DNA from: JAKVKY01 sp964293585
GTDB taxonomy: Bacteria > Bacillota > Negativicutes > Acidaminococcales > Acidaminococcaceae
Direction: 5' to 3'
Assembly (NCBI GenBank): GCA_964293585.1
Contig: CAXYYS010000026.1
Coordinates: 1 to 24,602 of the forward strand
DNA length: 24,602 bases
The notes below the pieces were generated by a model. That model saw nothing but the letters and a program-made list of their open reading frames with translations, had not been told where the DNA came from and searched no databases. This document shows positions 1 to 7,686 of the stretch, in pieces. Numbering within the stretch: the first letter of the stretch is position 1; the number at the start of each line of letters is the position of its first letter. The translations under genes were made by a program, and so were the position numbers.

Positions 1-244
1 CTTCGTTTACATCTACCACCATGCCGCTCACGGGGGAGTACACATCGGAAACAGCCTTGACAGATTCCACGGAGCACAGGGAATCGCCGGCCTTATATTC
101 TGTCTGGGGAGCGGGAGTGTCCACGAAGACCACGTCGCCTAACTGGTTCTGGGCGAAATCCGTGATACCGATGGTAACCTTGTTGCCTTCAACCTTAACC
201 CATTCATGATCCTTGGAATACAATAAGTTTTGCGGTACGTTCAT
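1..244 (-). CDS. gcvH: Glycine cleavage system H protein (3' end cut by window edge)
   Basis: GcvH carries the lipoyl arm that shuttles the aminomethyl group between the P, T and L proteins of the glycine cleavage system in the cytosol. About 81 N-terminal residues are present; the remainder lies beyond base 1. The frame opens MNVPQNLLYSKDHEWVK, with the family's typical DHEWV signature, then G-I-T-D-F-A-Q and LGDVVFVD. The lipoylation segment ESVKAVSDVYSP is visible, its lysine being the expected lipoate attachment site. The start is ATG at 244, preceded by AAAGGAGAG at a normal distance. It lies 131 bases downstream of gcvT on the same strand, so the two are probably one transcript under the glycine riboswitch, likely with gcvP genes beyond the edge (inferred). 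Confidence 0.95.
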   Translation of the reverse strand, partial: MNVPQNLLYSKDHEWVKVEGNKVTIGITDFAQNQLGDVVFVDTPAPQTEYKAGDSLCSVESVKAVSDVYSPVSGMVVDVNE

Positions 245-375
245 GATAATCTCTCCTTTGCACTTGGCGTGCGTTTAATAATTATGTAAGCGGAGGGCGT
301 TGTTCCCGCCGTTGCAACCGGAAGACTGCCTGCTCTAGTGTAACAGCCTTTTTTGCAGCACAGTCACTTTAATAA

Positions 376-1476
376 TTACTGGGCTCTCTTGTAGAAAGGT
401 TTCTTCACGATAACTGCTTCCACATCCTTGCCCCGGATATCAACGGCTACCTTGTTGCCAATCTTGGCATAGCCGGTATCAATCAGGGCCAGGGCCATAT
501 TCTTGCCCAGGGTGGGAGCAGGGGAACCGGTGGTTACATAGCCGATGACCTTGCCTTCAGCCTTTACGGGGAAGTCGTGACGTGCCACGCCCCGGCCGAT
601 GAGTTCGATACCCATGACCCGCTGGGGCAGTCCCTTGGCTTTTTGCGCTGCCAGAGGATCGTGGCCGTTAAAAGCTTTTTTATCCAGCTTGACAAACATA
701 CCCAGACCGGCCATAAGGGGGGTGATCTTCTCGCTCAGTTCGTGACCGTACAACGGCATGCAGCATTCAAAACGCAGGGTGTCCCGGCAGCCTAAACCAG
801 TAGGCAGCAGGCCTTCGTCTTTGCCGGCAGCCATGATGGCCGTCCACAAAGCTACGGCTTTGTCCGCGTCACAGTAGATTTCAAAGCCGTCTTCTCCGGT
901 ATAACCGGTACGGCTGATGATGCATTTAATACCTGCTACTTCGCCTTCCGGCAGAAAATGGTAGTACCCCAGACCGGCAGCGGGAGCTGTGGTTAATTTT
1001 TGCAGGATTTCCAGAGCTTTAGGACCTTGCAGGGCCACTTGCGCCGTAGCGGCAGAAGCGTTGGTCAGTTTGACCTTGAAAGCGGCGGCGGTCTTTTGCA
1101 TCCACGCCCAGTCTTTTTCAATATTGGCGGCATTGACTACGATCAGATAACGGTCCTGGGCAAATTTGTACACCAGCAGGTCATCCACGGTACCGCCGTC
1201 CAGATAACACATAGGAGAATACCTGGTTTGACCTGCTGTCAGATCGGTAAAGTCGTTAGTTAAGAGCTGCTGCAAAAAAGCCAGGGCTTCCGGACCTTCA
1301 GCCCAGATTTCACCCATATGGGATACGTCAAACAAACCGGCGGCGGTACGTACCGCTTTATGCTCGGCAATGATGCCGGCTTTGTATTGCACCGGCAGCA
1401 GCCAGCCGCCAAATTCTACGATCCTGCCGCCTGCAGCAACATGCACATCATACAGGGGTGTCTTTTTACCTTCCAT
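376..1476 (-). CDS. gcvT: Aminomethyltransferase (glycine cleavage T protein)
   Basis: GcvT transfers the methylene carbon from the aminomethyl-lipoyl arm of GcvH to tetrahydrofolate, releasing ammonia. The 366-residue product is the normal family length. Visible family features are TPLYDVHVAAGG near the N terminus, FDVSHMGE (49-56), the folate/catalytic segment GGTVDDLLVY (94-103, catalytic Asp among D98/D99), SRTGYTGEDGFE in the middle and a C-terminal barrel ending at a TAA codon. The start ATG at 1476 has AAGGAGG eight bases upstream. It is the first gene of the gcv operon; its roughly 270-base leader contains a glycine riboswitch and a terminator, so expression should respond to glycine. 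Nothing is missing or broken. Confidence 0.97.
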   Translation of the reverse strand: MEGKKTPLYDVHVAAGGRIVEFGGWLLPVQYKAGIIAEHKAVRTAAGLFDVSHMGEIWAEGPEALAFLQQLLTNDFTDLTAGQTRYSPMCYLDGGTVDDLLVYKFAQDRYLIVVNAANIEKDWAWMQKTAAAFKVKLTNASAATAQVALQGPKALEILQKLTTAPAAGLGYYHFLPEGEVAGIKCIISRTGYTGEDGFEIYCDADKAVALWTAIMAAGKDEGLLPTGLGCRDTLRFECCMPLYGHELSEKITPLMAGLGMFVKLDKKAFNGHDPLAAQKAKGLPQRVMGIELIGRGVARHDFPVKAEGKVIGYVTTGSPAPTLGKNMALALIDTGYAKIGNKVAVDIRGKDVEAVIVKKPFYKRAQ

Positions 1477-1525
1477 GTTTTTTGCCTCCTTATAGACAAG
1501 TACGGATAACGAAAATGCCAGGGTA

Positions 1526-1563
1526 ATAAAAAAGAGACATAGAAGTACAGCTTCTTTGTCTCT
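1526..1563 (-). terminator. Intrinsic terminator of the glycine riboswitch expression platform
   Basis: Read on the minus strand, AGAGACA pairs perfectly with TGTCTCT, with an inner GAAG/CTTC extension around CTGTA. A run of six U residues follows directly. It lies between the aptamer and the gcvT ribosome binding site, so it is placed to stop transcription before gcvT unless the riboswitch prevents it. A small hairpin (AATAAC/GTTATT, 1586-1603) sits between aptamer and terminator. The exact antiterminator pairing could not be worked out by eye. Confidence 0.85.
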
Positions 1564-1631
1564 GTGTGTGATTGAATGAGAGGAAAATAACGTCTTTGTT
1601 ATTACGATTATTATACTCCCAGAGGTTAGTC

Positions 1632-1713
1632 AGGTTAAAATCCTTTGGCCTGAGAGTTTTCACAAAGTAACTTGCCCCTTCGGCTCCGCCCTTGGCGGTC
1701 TCTCTTTTAACCT
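1632..1713 (-). promoter_or_regulatory. Glycine riboswitch, single aptamer
   Basis: On the minus strand a nine-base P1 stem (AGGTTAAAA with TTTTAACCT) encloses the conserved glycine aptamer core: GAGAG followed by ACCGCC, CCGAAGGGGCAA, and the closing ACTCTCAGG then CCAAAGGA. These are the diagnostic sequences of the gcvT motif. Only one complete aptamer is visible. The roughly 70 bases between it and the terminator hold no second GAGAG/CTCTCAGG pair, so this is a singlet rather than the common tandem arrangement. Location upstream of gcvT-gcvH fits induction of glycine catabolism by glycine (known for the family; direction inferred). Confidence 0.92.
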
Positions 1714-1747
1714 TCATCCTATCCTATGCAGTTATCCTTACACCCTT

Positions 1748-1777
1748 AGTATAAACTAAATAGGGGGCAAAAGACAA
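1748..1777 (-). promoter_or_regulatory. Probable sigma-70 promoter of gcvT operon
   Basis: On the minus strand TTGTCT (1772-1777) and TATACT (1748-1753) are 18 bases apart. Transcription would start about 30 bases before the riboswitch aptamer, as expected for a riboswitch leader. Assigned by eye. Confidence 0.6.
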
Positions 1778-1804
1778 GTAGGAAATAAAAATATTTAAGA
1801 AATA

Positions 1805-1813
1805 TGGTATAAT
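1805..1813 (+). promoter_or_regulatory. Probable extended -10 promoter upstream of the C_GCAxxG_C_C gene
   Basis: TGG followed by a perfect TATAAT (1808-1813) forms an extended -10 element. The -35 region is A/T rich and poor. A second TATAAT occurs at 1823-1828. Transcription from here would give a 50-60 base leader before the ATG at 1880. It is divergent from the gcvT promoter. Confidence 0.5.
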
Positions 1814-1879
1814 ATAAATGATTATAATGTACAAATGTTTTGTAGTGCGGTTCTGGTAAAATTGTAAAGGAGGTTCAAC

Positions 1880-2332
1880 ATGAGTGAGTTTAGTGAGAAG
1901 ATGGGGATGACTGTAGGTAATTATTTCAAGCAAAGTTATAATTGCGGCGAGGCTATCGTCCAGGCATTCCGTAAAGAGGCCGGCGTAGATATTGATGATA
2001 ATGCTTTCCGGCTGTGCTCAGGTTTTGGCGGCGGTATGGGTCATGCCCGGGATTTGTGCGGCGCTCTGGTGGGATGTATCATGGTCATCAGCACCTTGGT
2101 GGGTCGTAATAATCCCCAGGAAAAGAAGCTGGGAGAAATTTATCCATACAGCAAAGAGTTCCATGACCGCTTTGTGCAGACCTTCGGTTCCAGTGCCTGC
2201 AAAGATTTGATGCATTTTGAGTTTGATACCCGTGATCATCTGATTAATTGTTTAAAGCTGACCAATAAGATTGGCAAGCTGCTGGCAGAATATCTGGAAG
2301 AAAAAAAGCTCTTGCCGGTGGTTAAATCATGA
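1880..2332 (+). CDS. C_GCAxxG_C_C family cysteine-motif protein
   Basis: This 150-residue cytosolic protein belongs to the C_GCAxxG_C_C (C-GCAxxG-C-C) family, a widespread anaerobe family thought to be redox or metal related but without an assigned reaction. The spaced cysteine pattern is visible: NCGEAIV, then CSGFGGGMGHARDLCGALVGC, then SSACKDL, with the glycine-rich GFGGGMG loop between. There is no signal peptide or membrane segment. The ATG at 1880 follows AGGAGG seven bases upstream. Its stop overlaps the acpS start (ATGA), so the two genes are translationally coupled. Family membership is solid; function is not known from sequence. Confidence 0.9.
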   Translation: MSEFSEKMGMTVGNYFKQSYNCGEAIVQAFRKEAGVDIDDNAFRLCSGFGGGMGHARDLCGALVGCIMVISTLVGRNNPQEKKLGEIYPYSKEFHDRFVQTFGSSACKDLMHFEFDTRDHLINCLKLTNKIGKLLAEYLEEKKLLPVVKS

Positions 2333-2703
2333 TTGTCGGTATCGGCTGCGATGTGATCGAGGTCGAACGGATTAAAGCTGCTATTGACAGAGGCGGATTC
2401 CTGGAACGGGTATATACGGAAACGGAACGTAAATTTTGTACCACGGAACAAGGACAGCCCAAATACGAAAGTTATGCCGCCCGCTTTGCCGCTAAAGAAG
2501 CACTGGTCAAAGCTCTGGGAACAGGCTTTCGGCAAGGTTCCTTCCAGGGAATTACTGTGCTGGACAATCAGCTGGGCAAACCGGAGATTGTTTTAAGCGG
2601 TGTTTTTGCTGCCGTGGCTAAAAAGCTGGGCGTGCAGCATATTTTTGTGACACTCAGTCATGTGAAGACGCTGGCGCTGGCTCAGGTAATCCTGGAAAAA
2701 TAA
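2329..2703 (+). CDS. acpS: Holo-[acyl-carrier-protein] synthase
   Basis: AcpS attaches the 4'-phosphopantetheine arm of coenzyme A to the serine of apo-acyl carrier protein, activating it for fatty acid synthesis. The 124-residue length is typical. The N-terminal MIVGIGCDVIEVERI carries the Mg-binding Asp (D8), and FAAKEALVKALGTGF (53-67) carries the second metal ligand Glu (E57) and the catalytic lysine region. The ATG overlaps the TGA of the upstream gene, implying coupling. The NAD(P)HX repair gene follows about 60 bases later; acpS next to an nnr/yjeF gene is a common Firmicutes arrangement. Confidence 0.97.
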   Translation: MIVGIGCDVIEVERIKAAIDRGGFLERVYTETERKFCTTEQGQPKYESYAARFAAKEALVKALGTGFRQGSFQGITVLDNQLGKPEIVLSGVFAAVAKKLGVQHIFVTLSHVKTLALAQVILEK

Positions 2704-2763
2704 TCAGGGATTGACCGGGCAAGGTTCAGCGGATGCAGGATGCCGGGCGTCCGGGAGGTAACA

Positions 2764-4314
2764 ATGAAACTGGTCTTAGCAGAAGAGATGCGGGCTCTGG
2801 ATAAAGCAGCGGAAGAAGAACTGGGGATTCCCGGGCTGCTGCTTATGGAAAATGCAGGCCGGGCGGTGGCAGATGCCGCAACGGCACTGCTTAAGGATTG
2901 TACCGGGCACAAGATCGTGGTGTTGGCCGGTAAGGGTAATAACGGCGGCGATGGTCTGGGTGCGGCACGCTGGTTGCAGAATCGCGGCGCCCTGGTTACC
3001 GTGGTGTTAAGCTGTGCCCGGGAAGATTTAAGCGGCAGTGCCGCCGATGAGCTTCAGTTTTATCTGGCCGGCGGCGGGGAGCTGCAGGATAAAGTGGCGG
3101 TGGAACAGCTGCCGCTGCTACAGGAGTTATTAGCCGGGGCAGATTTGATTATTGATGCTTTGCTGGGAACGGGCTTTACCGGGGAACTTAAAGGCGTGGT
3201 ACGTGATTTCTGCCAGCTGGTGAACCTGGTGGCGCGGCCGGTCCTGGCCGTAGATATCCCTACCGGGGTAAATGCCAATGACGGCAGCGCCGGCAGAGAT
3301 GCAATCAAGGCCCTGGCCACCGTGACCATGGCTTTACCTAAACCGGGGCTGTTCCTGTATCCGGGAAGGCAATATGTGGGCAGACTGACCGTTGCGGATA
3401 TCGGTATGCCGGTAGCGATGTTGCAGGGAGCATCATCTAAGGGACGGGTCCTGGATGCTAAAATGATAGCGGCGGCACTGCCTAAGAGACCGGCAAATAT
3501 GCATAAGGGAACGGCGGGACGAGTGCTGGTAGTTGCCGGATCTTTAGGTTATACCGGAGCGGCAGCCCTCTGCAGTAAGGCCTGTGTAAAAGCAGGTGCC
3601 GGCCTGGTTACTTTGCTGACACCGGTTTCCGGACGCGCAATTCTGGCCGTAAAATTAACAGAGACCATGGTACAAGCTTTGCCGGAGGCAGAACCAGGCA
3701 AGCTGGCAGCAGGAGCTGCCCTGCAAATTTTAGAAGCGGCAGCTTCCCGGGATGTGCTGGCACTTGGCCCGGGGCTGGGGACATCTGAGAATACCGGAGC
3801 GGTAATCAGACAGGTTTTGGGCAGCGTTCATGTACCGGTAGTAATTGATGCAGATGCTCTAACGGCCCTGGTGGGACATACAGACCTGCTGGCAACTTTA
3901 CCGGCAGCTAAAATTTTAACGCCGCACCCGGGTGAATTGGCACGTTTGCTTAATCTGACCGTGGCATCTGTGGAAAAAGACCGCATTAAGATTGCGGTTT
4001 CTTGTGCCAGGGCCTGGCAGGCAGTACTGGTTTTAAAGGGTGTGCCTACGGTAGTGGCCTGGCCGGATGGGACCTATTATCTGAATCCCACCGGCAATGC
4101 CTCGATGGCCACCGGCGGCAGCGGCGACGTGTTGACCGGAATTATCGCCGCTCTGGTATCTCAGGGTATGCAGCCTGGTCTGGCAGCTATGGCAGGCGTG
4201 TATCTGCACGGCGCAGCTGGTGATGTAGCAGCAACGGAAAAGGTAGGCCTGGCAGCAGGTGAAATTGCAGACGCAGTCCCGAAAGCACGGTATTTAGTTG
4301 CAAAAAGTTTGTGA
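2764..4314 (+). CDS. nnr: Bifunctional NAD(P)H-hydrate epimerase / ADP-dependent NAD(P)H-hydrate dehydratase
   Basis: This enzyme repairs damaged (hydrated) NADH and NADPH: the N-terminal domain epimerises R- and S-NAD(P)HX, and the C-terminal domain dehydrates S-NAD(P)HX using ADP. The product is 516 residues, the full fused length. The epimerase half (about 1-215) shows GKGNNGGDGLGAARW near residues 57-70 and VDIPTGVNANDG. The dehydratase half starts around NMHKGTAGRVLVVAGS and includes DADALTAL, LTPHPGEL and the nucleotide loop ATGGSGDVLTGI. ATG 2764 was chosen because GGGAGG ends about six bases upstream. An in-frame ATG at 2740 has no ribosome binding site and would add eight unconserved residues. 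Confidence 0.96.
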   Translation: MKLVLAEEMRALDKAAEEELGIPGLLLMENAGRAVADAATALLKDCTGHKIVVLAGKGNNGGDGLGAARWLQNRGALVTVVLSCAREDLSGSAADELQFYLAGGGELQDKVAVEQLPLLQELLAGADLIIDALLGTGFTGELKGVVRDFCQLVNLVARPVLAVDIPTGVNANDGSAGRDAIKALATVTMALPKPGLFLYPGRQYVGRLTVADIGMPVAMLQGASSKGRVLDAKMIAAALPKRPANMHKGTAGRVLVVAGSLGYTGAAALCSKACVKAGAGLVTLLTPVSGRAILAVKLTETMVQALPEAEPGKLAAGAALQILEAAASRDVLALGPGLGTSENTGAVIRQVLGSVHVPVVIDADALTALVGHTDLLATLPAAKILTPHPGELARLLNLTVASVEKDRIKIAVSCARAWQAVLVLKGVPTVVAWPDGTYYLNPTGNASMATGGSGDVLTGIIAALVSQGMQPGLAAMAGVYLHGAAGDVAATEKVGLAAGEIADAVPKARYLVAKSL

Positions 4315-4342
4315 AATAGCCGTATTTTTTGCGGTTTTCGGG

Positions 4343-4371
4343 TTTACAAGAAGGACAGGGGATGCTAAAAT
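4343..4371 (+). promoter_or_regulatory. Probable promoter of the amidase gene
   Basis: TTTACA (4343-4348) and TAAAAT (4366-4371) are separated by 17 bases, which gives a start near 4378 and a leader of about 26 bases before GTG 4404. No terminator is visible between the upstream gene and this point, so readthrough from nnr is also possible. Confidence 0.5.
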
Positions 4372-4403
4372 TAAGTGTTAAGTTTTTAAAAGAGGTGGAA
4401 TAG

Positions 4404-5438
4404 GTGCAGAAAAGAATCTTTTCTCTACTTATCTGCATGCTGCTGATATTGAGCAGCGGTATCGCTTTGGCAGAAGCCAGGGTTACGGATGTCAACTGGG
4501 GCGTGAACAGACGTAATGTGCTTCGGTTTACGCTGGACCTTTCCGAGAAAGCAGATTATAGCATAAGCATAGACGGAAAAAATTTATTGGTAACAGTCGA
4601 GGCCGATGCGGCTCCAGGACTGGTTCGTTCTGCTGCCGTAAAAAGTGATATGGCGTCCAGGATGTATGTGGACCGGGATGACCATAAGACAATTTTACGC
4701 GTACCGCTGAATAAAGCAATCACAGAGCAGCAGTATAAAAGCTTTTTCTTGAAGAATGATCCTAAGAATAAACGCCCGCCCAGGGTCGTAGTAGATATTA
4801 CGGCGAATGAACTGGAGTCTGTACCTGCCAAGGTAGAGACCAGGGCCATTAATTATCGTACCAGCGGCGGGATTAAAGACAAGGTTATCACCATCGATCC
4901 CGGTCACGGCGGTTCTGATCCTGGTGCTATCGGCAGCGGCGGTTTGCGGGAGAAAATGGTTACTTTGCAGATCTCCCAGAAACTGCAAAAATTATTACAG
5001 GATGCGGGCGCCACGGTCTACATGACCAGGACCAGGGACGTGGATGTGTACGGACCGAATGCTTCGGACAGGGCTGAGCTGCAGGCGCGGGTAGATGTAA
5101 GTACGGCACATACGTCGGATGCCTTTGTGAGCATCCATATCAATGCTAATAACAGCCCTTCCATCGGCGGTTTTTCTACCTATTATTCGCCTAAGACCAG
5201 TTATGATTACAAGCTGGCCCGTTGCATTCATGGCAGCATCGTCAAAAATTTCGGGCTGGATGATTTAGGCGTACGCCAGGCCGGGTTTTATGTGACCAAA
5301 CATGCGCTCATGCCAGCGGTTCTGGTAGAAAATTGTTTTATCACGAATCCTCGTGAAGAAAAACTCTTGCAAAGTTCCTGGTTCCAGGGCAAAATCGCCA
5401 AGACGATTTTTGATGGCCTGGTAGCCTATTTTAATTAA
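4404..5438 (+). CDS. N-acetylmuramoyl-L-alanine amidase with AMIN domain (exported)
   Basis: This enzyme cleaves the amide bond between N-acetylmuramic acid and the peptide stem of peptidoglycan, acting outside the inner membrane, usually in cell separation or remodelling. A signal peptide (hydrophobic 6-23, cleavage after ALA) is followed by an AMIN localisation domain (about 25-135) and an amidase_3 catalytic domain (about 160-342). Zinc ligands are visible: H168 in DPGHGG, E183 in LREKM, H245 in SIHIN. The catalytic glutamate is E309 in LVENCF. The GTG start follows AGAGGTGG. Length 344 is normal. The lipoprotein gene starts 17 bases after the stop, suggesting one transcript with it. Confidence 0.94.
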   Translation: MQKRIFSLLICMLLILSSGIALAEARVTDVNWGVNRRNVLRFTLDLSEKADYSISIDGKNLLVTVEADAAPGLVRSAAVKSDMASRMYVDRDDHKTILRVPLNKAITEQQYKSFFLKNDPKNKRPPRVVVDITANELESVPAKVETRAINYRTSGGIKDKVITIDPGHGGSDPGAIGSGGLREKMVTLQISQKLQKLLQDAGATVYMTRTRDVDVYGPNASDRAELQARVDVSTAHTSDAFVSIHINANNSPSIGGFSTYYSPKTSYDYKLARCIHGSIVKNFGLDDLGVRQAGFYVTKHALMPAVLVENCFITNPREEKLLQSSWFQGKIAKTIFDGLVAYFN

Positions 5439-5455
5439 AGTGGGAGGCATAACCG

Positions 5456-6019
5456 GTGAAAAAATTTACAGTATGGATGGTCATGCTGCTGGTGCTGCTA
5501 TTGGTAGCCGGCTGCAGTGAACAGGGCCAGTTTAATCCTGTGAAACCTCCTGAACCGGCCAAAGCTGTGGAGCAGAAACCCAAAGATATTAAGACCCAGG
5601 ATTTTACGGTCTATCGTGTGCCCAAGAATGGTGCTGAGATCCTGGTGCCGGAGAAAGTTAAATTTGCGGTAGGCACGGCCAATACTAATCAGGCGGAAAC
5701 AGCTTTAAAAGCTCTGGTTAATACAGAACCTACCAGCAAGACAACGCAAAACCTGTTCCCGGCTGGGACCAAGGTGAATGGCGTTAAAGTTAAGGACGGC
5801 ATTGCTTATGCCGATTTTAATAAAGCTTTTGCCAAAAAAGGACAGGGCTCGTATTCAGAGGTCATGATGGTGAACGCGATTGTTGCTACCTTGACGGAAG
5901 TGCCGGGCGTAAAGAAAGTGCAAATCCTGGTAGAGGGGCAAAAGATTACAACTTTGAACGGGCATCTGGATTTGGAAGAGCCTTTGGAAAGAAATGATTC
6001 GTTTTTAAAAACCAGATGA
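5456..6019 (+). CDS. GerMN-domain lipoprotein
   Basis: A predicted membrane-anchored lipoprotein of 187 residues. The GTG start lies just after GGGAGG. The signal peptide MKKFTVWMVMLLVLLLVAGC ends in a lipobox (L-V-A-G-C, lipidated Cys at residue 20). A proline/lysine-rich linker follows, then a GerMN domain (about 50-175) with TVYRVPKNGAEILVPE, GTKVNGVKVKDGIAYADFN and VPGVKKVQILVEGQ. GerMN was first named from the spore protein GerM but also occurs in non-sporulating bacteria. Location right after a cell-wall amidase points to an envelope role (inferred). Its transcript ends at a strong terminator shortly after the stop. Confidence 0.9.
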   Translation: MKKFTVWMVMLLVLLLVAGCSEQGQFNPVKPPEPAKAVEQKPKDIKTQDFTVYRVPKNGAEILVPEKVKFAVGTANTNQAETALKALVNTEPTSKTTQNLFPAGTKVNGVKVKDGIAYADFNKAFAKKGQGSYSEVMMVNAIVATLTEVPGVKKVQILVEGQKITTLNGHLDLEEPLERNDSFLKTR

Positions 6020-6024
6020 TGCTT

Positions 6025-6064
6025 ACGGCAGCAGCGGCCTTTTAGCCGGGTCTGCCGTTTTTTT
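6025..6064 (+). terminator. Intrinsic terminator after the GerMN gene
   Basis: ACGGCAG (6025-6031) pairs with CTGCCGT (6052-6058), with an inner CGGC/GCCG stem, followed by a run of T residues. It separates the envelope genes from the t6A cluster. No clear promoter was found between it and tsaE. Confidence 0.85.
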
Positions 6065-6096
6065 TAGAGTCAGGCAGGGGAGGTAAGGATTCCCGT

Positions 6097-6558
6097 ATGG
6101 ATATTATTTGTCAAACCAGCGCAGAAACAGAGAAAATTGGGCGTTTGCTGGGCTTGCATGCTCAGAATGGTGATGTTTTTTGCCTGAGCGGCGACCTGGG
6201 GGCGGGGAAAACTTTACTATGCCGCGGCCTGGCTGTAGCACAGGGTGTGGATTCTGCCGCAGTGACCAGTCCTACTTTTACGTTGATGAATGTTTACAAG
6301 GGCCGGCAGCTGGAACTGCGTCACTTTGATTTATATCGTTTGAACAGGCAGGAAGAACTGCAGGATATCGGGTTTGATGAATATGCCGGCGGCGAAGGCA
6401 TAACCATGATTGAATGGGCGGACTTGTTCCCGGCGGACCTGCCGGAAGCATATCTGCAGATTACTATTACCTTAATCCCGGAGGGCAGGAAGATTACCTT
6501 GCTGCCTGTCGGCAAAAGGTACGAAGAACTTTTAAAGGAGGCTATCGTGCCATGTTGA
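6097..6558 (+). CDS. tsaE: tRNA threonylcarbamoyladenosine synthesis ATPase TsaE
   Basis: TsaE is the ATPase that works with TsaB and TsaD to install threonylcarbamoyl on A37 of ANN-decoding tRNAs (t6A). The 153-residue product has a Walker A loop GDLGAGKT (32-39), TSPTFTLMNVY, the LRHFDLYRL strand and the GEGITMIEWAD segment typical of the family. ATG 6097 lies eight bases after AAGG and 13 after GGGGAGG. Its end overlaps the tsaB start by seven bases. It is the first gene of the tsaE-tsaB-rimI-tsaD cluster. Confidence 0.96.
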   Translation: MDIICQTSAETEKIGRLLGLHAQNGDVFCLSGDLGAGKTLLCRGLAVAQGVDSAAVTSPTFTLMNVYKGRQLELRHFDLYRLNRQEELQDIGFDEYAGGEGITMIEWADLFPADLPEAYLQITITLIPEGRKITLLPVGKRYEELLKEAIVPC

Positions 6559-7241
6559 CTTTAGCTTTGGATACGGCCACCCGGGTTTGCTCGGTGGCGG
6601 TGGTCAGAGAACAGGAAATCCTGGCGGCTTACGACGTGACCATGGGCCTCACTCATTCCGAAAGCCTGTTACCGCAGATTGATCAGCTTTTTTCCCGGAC
6701 CGGTCTGGCCAAGACAGATATTGAAAAAATTGCGGTCAGCATCGGTCCCGGTTCTTTTACCGGACTGAGAATCGGCCTGGCGGCCGCGGAAGCCATGGCT
6801 TATGCCTGGCATTGCGCTATCTGCGGCGTGAATACCTTGAAAGCACTGGCGTATAATCTGCCGGTGAGCGGGGTGGCGCTGCTGCCGCTTTTAGATGCCC
6901 AAAAAGGTAACTATTACCGTGGCTGCTATACCTGGCAGGACGGTAAATTAAAGGAAGTACAAGCCATTGCCATTGTGAGCGGCCGTCAGTTGTTAGAAGA
7001 AGCAGCGGCTTGTAAATTGCCGGTGCAGCTGTTGGGTGAATGCAGTAAACTGGCAAGTTTGACCTTGCCGGAAAATGTACTGCTGGCGCCGGCGCAAGTA
7101 CGGATGCCTAAAGCCAGTTCCGTGGCATTAGCGTCTCAGGATCCGGCGTGTGTCCAAGGTGAGGATTTATTTCATCTGGCACCTTATTATCTGCGGCAGT
7201 CAGAGGCGGAAGTATTATGGCAGAAACGGCACGCCCGGTGA
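6552..7241 (+). CDS. tsaB: t6A synthesis protein TsaB
   Basis: TsaB is the catalytically inactive TsaD paralog that dimerises with TsaD and scaffolds the t6A synthase. The ASKHA-fold N terminus MLTLALDTATRVCSVAVV and the hallmark SIGPGSFTGLRIGLAAAEAMAY are visible, and the 229-residue length is normal. ATG 6552 is chosen because AGGAGG lies about ten bases upstream within the end of tsaE and because it gives the standard N terminus; the frame stays open back to 6414 but that extension is not TsaB-like. It overlaps both neighbours (tsaE by 7 bases, rimI by 25), indicating translational coupling. Confidence 0.96.
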   Translation: MLTLALDTATRVCSVAVVREQEILAAYDVTMGLTHSESLLPQIDQLFSRTGLAKTDIEKIAVSIGPGSFTGLRIGLAAAEAMAYAWHCAICGVNTLKALAYNLPVSGVALLPLLDAQKGNYYRGCYTWQDGKLKEVQAIAIVSGRQLLEEAAACKLPVQLLGECSKLASLTLPENVLLAPAQVRMPKASSVALASQDPACVQGEDLFHLAPYYLRQSEAEVLWQKRHAR

Positions 7242-7684
7242 GCACGCGTTTACTGCGCAGCGCAGATATTCCGGTGTTGAGAAAACTGGACAGCGAAGTT
7301 TTTCATACTCAGTGGAGCGAGACTTTTTGGCAGCAGGAGCTGGCTAATGACATTGCCACTTATGTGGCTCTGGATGCAAACGGCACCCTGTTGGGTTATG
7401 CCGGTTTCTGGCTGGTAGCCGGCGAAGCGCAGGTAACCAGGGTAGCGGTACTGAAAGCTCGGCAGGGACAGGGATTGGGCACACAACTGACAGCGGCTTT
7501 GATAGAAGCAGCCTGGCAGCAGGGCGCCACCGCGGTGACCCTGGAAGTGCGGACCAGTAACCTGGCGGCCCGGCAGGTTTACCAGAAGAATGGCTTTGTA
7601 GCGGCCGGGGTGCGGCCCCATTATTATGACGATAACGGTGAAGATGCCATGATCATGTGGCTGTACCGCAAGGAAGAAGGATAA
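7217..7684 (+). CDS. rimI: Ribosomal-protein-alanine N-acetyltransferase RimI (GNAT)
   Basis: RimI acetylates the N-terminal alanine of ribosomal protein S18 in model bacteria using acetyl-CoA. The 155-residue GNAT domain shows the acetyl-CoA loop R-Q-G-Q-G-L-G-T (motif A), the strand TAVTLEVRTSNLAARQVYQK and the RimI-like ending NGFVAAGVRPHYYDDNGEDA. The ATG at 7217 sits inside the end of tsaB, and only two bases separate its TAA from the tsaD start. RimI embedded among tsa genes is a well known Firmicutes arrangement. Substrate is inferred from family and context. Confidence 0.93.
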   Translation: MAETARPVSTRLLRSADIPVLRKLDSEVFHTQWSETFWQQELANDIATYVALDANGTLLGYAGFWLVAGEAQVTRVAVLKARQGQGLGTQLTAALIEAAWQQGATAVTLEVRTSNLAARQVYQKNGFVAAGVRPHYYDDNGEDAMIMWLYRKEEG

Positions 7685-7686
7685 GC

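Noticed and set aside
2740..2763. Start of the NAD(P)HX repair enzyme at ATG 2740
   Set aside because: No ribosome binding site; ATG 2764 follows GGGAGG and gives the conserved N terminus.
4362..4403. ATG 4362 in frame with the amidase, interrupted by a TAG just before GTG 4404, as a second example of TAG read-through
   Set aside because: GTG 4404 has a good ribosome binding site and gives a proper signal peptide, and the ATG lies upstream of the predicted transcription start.
6414..6551. Longer tsaB beginning at 6414
   Set aside because: The extension overlaps tsaE extensively and does not resemble TsaB; ATG 6552 with AGGAGG gives the standard protein.
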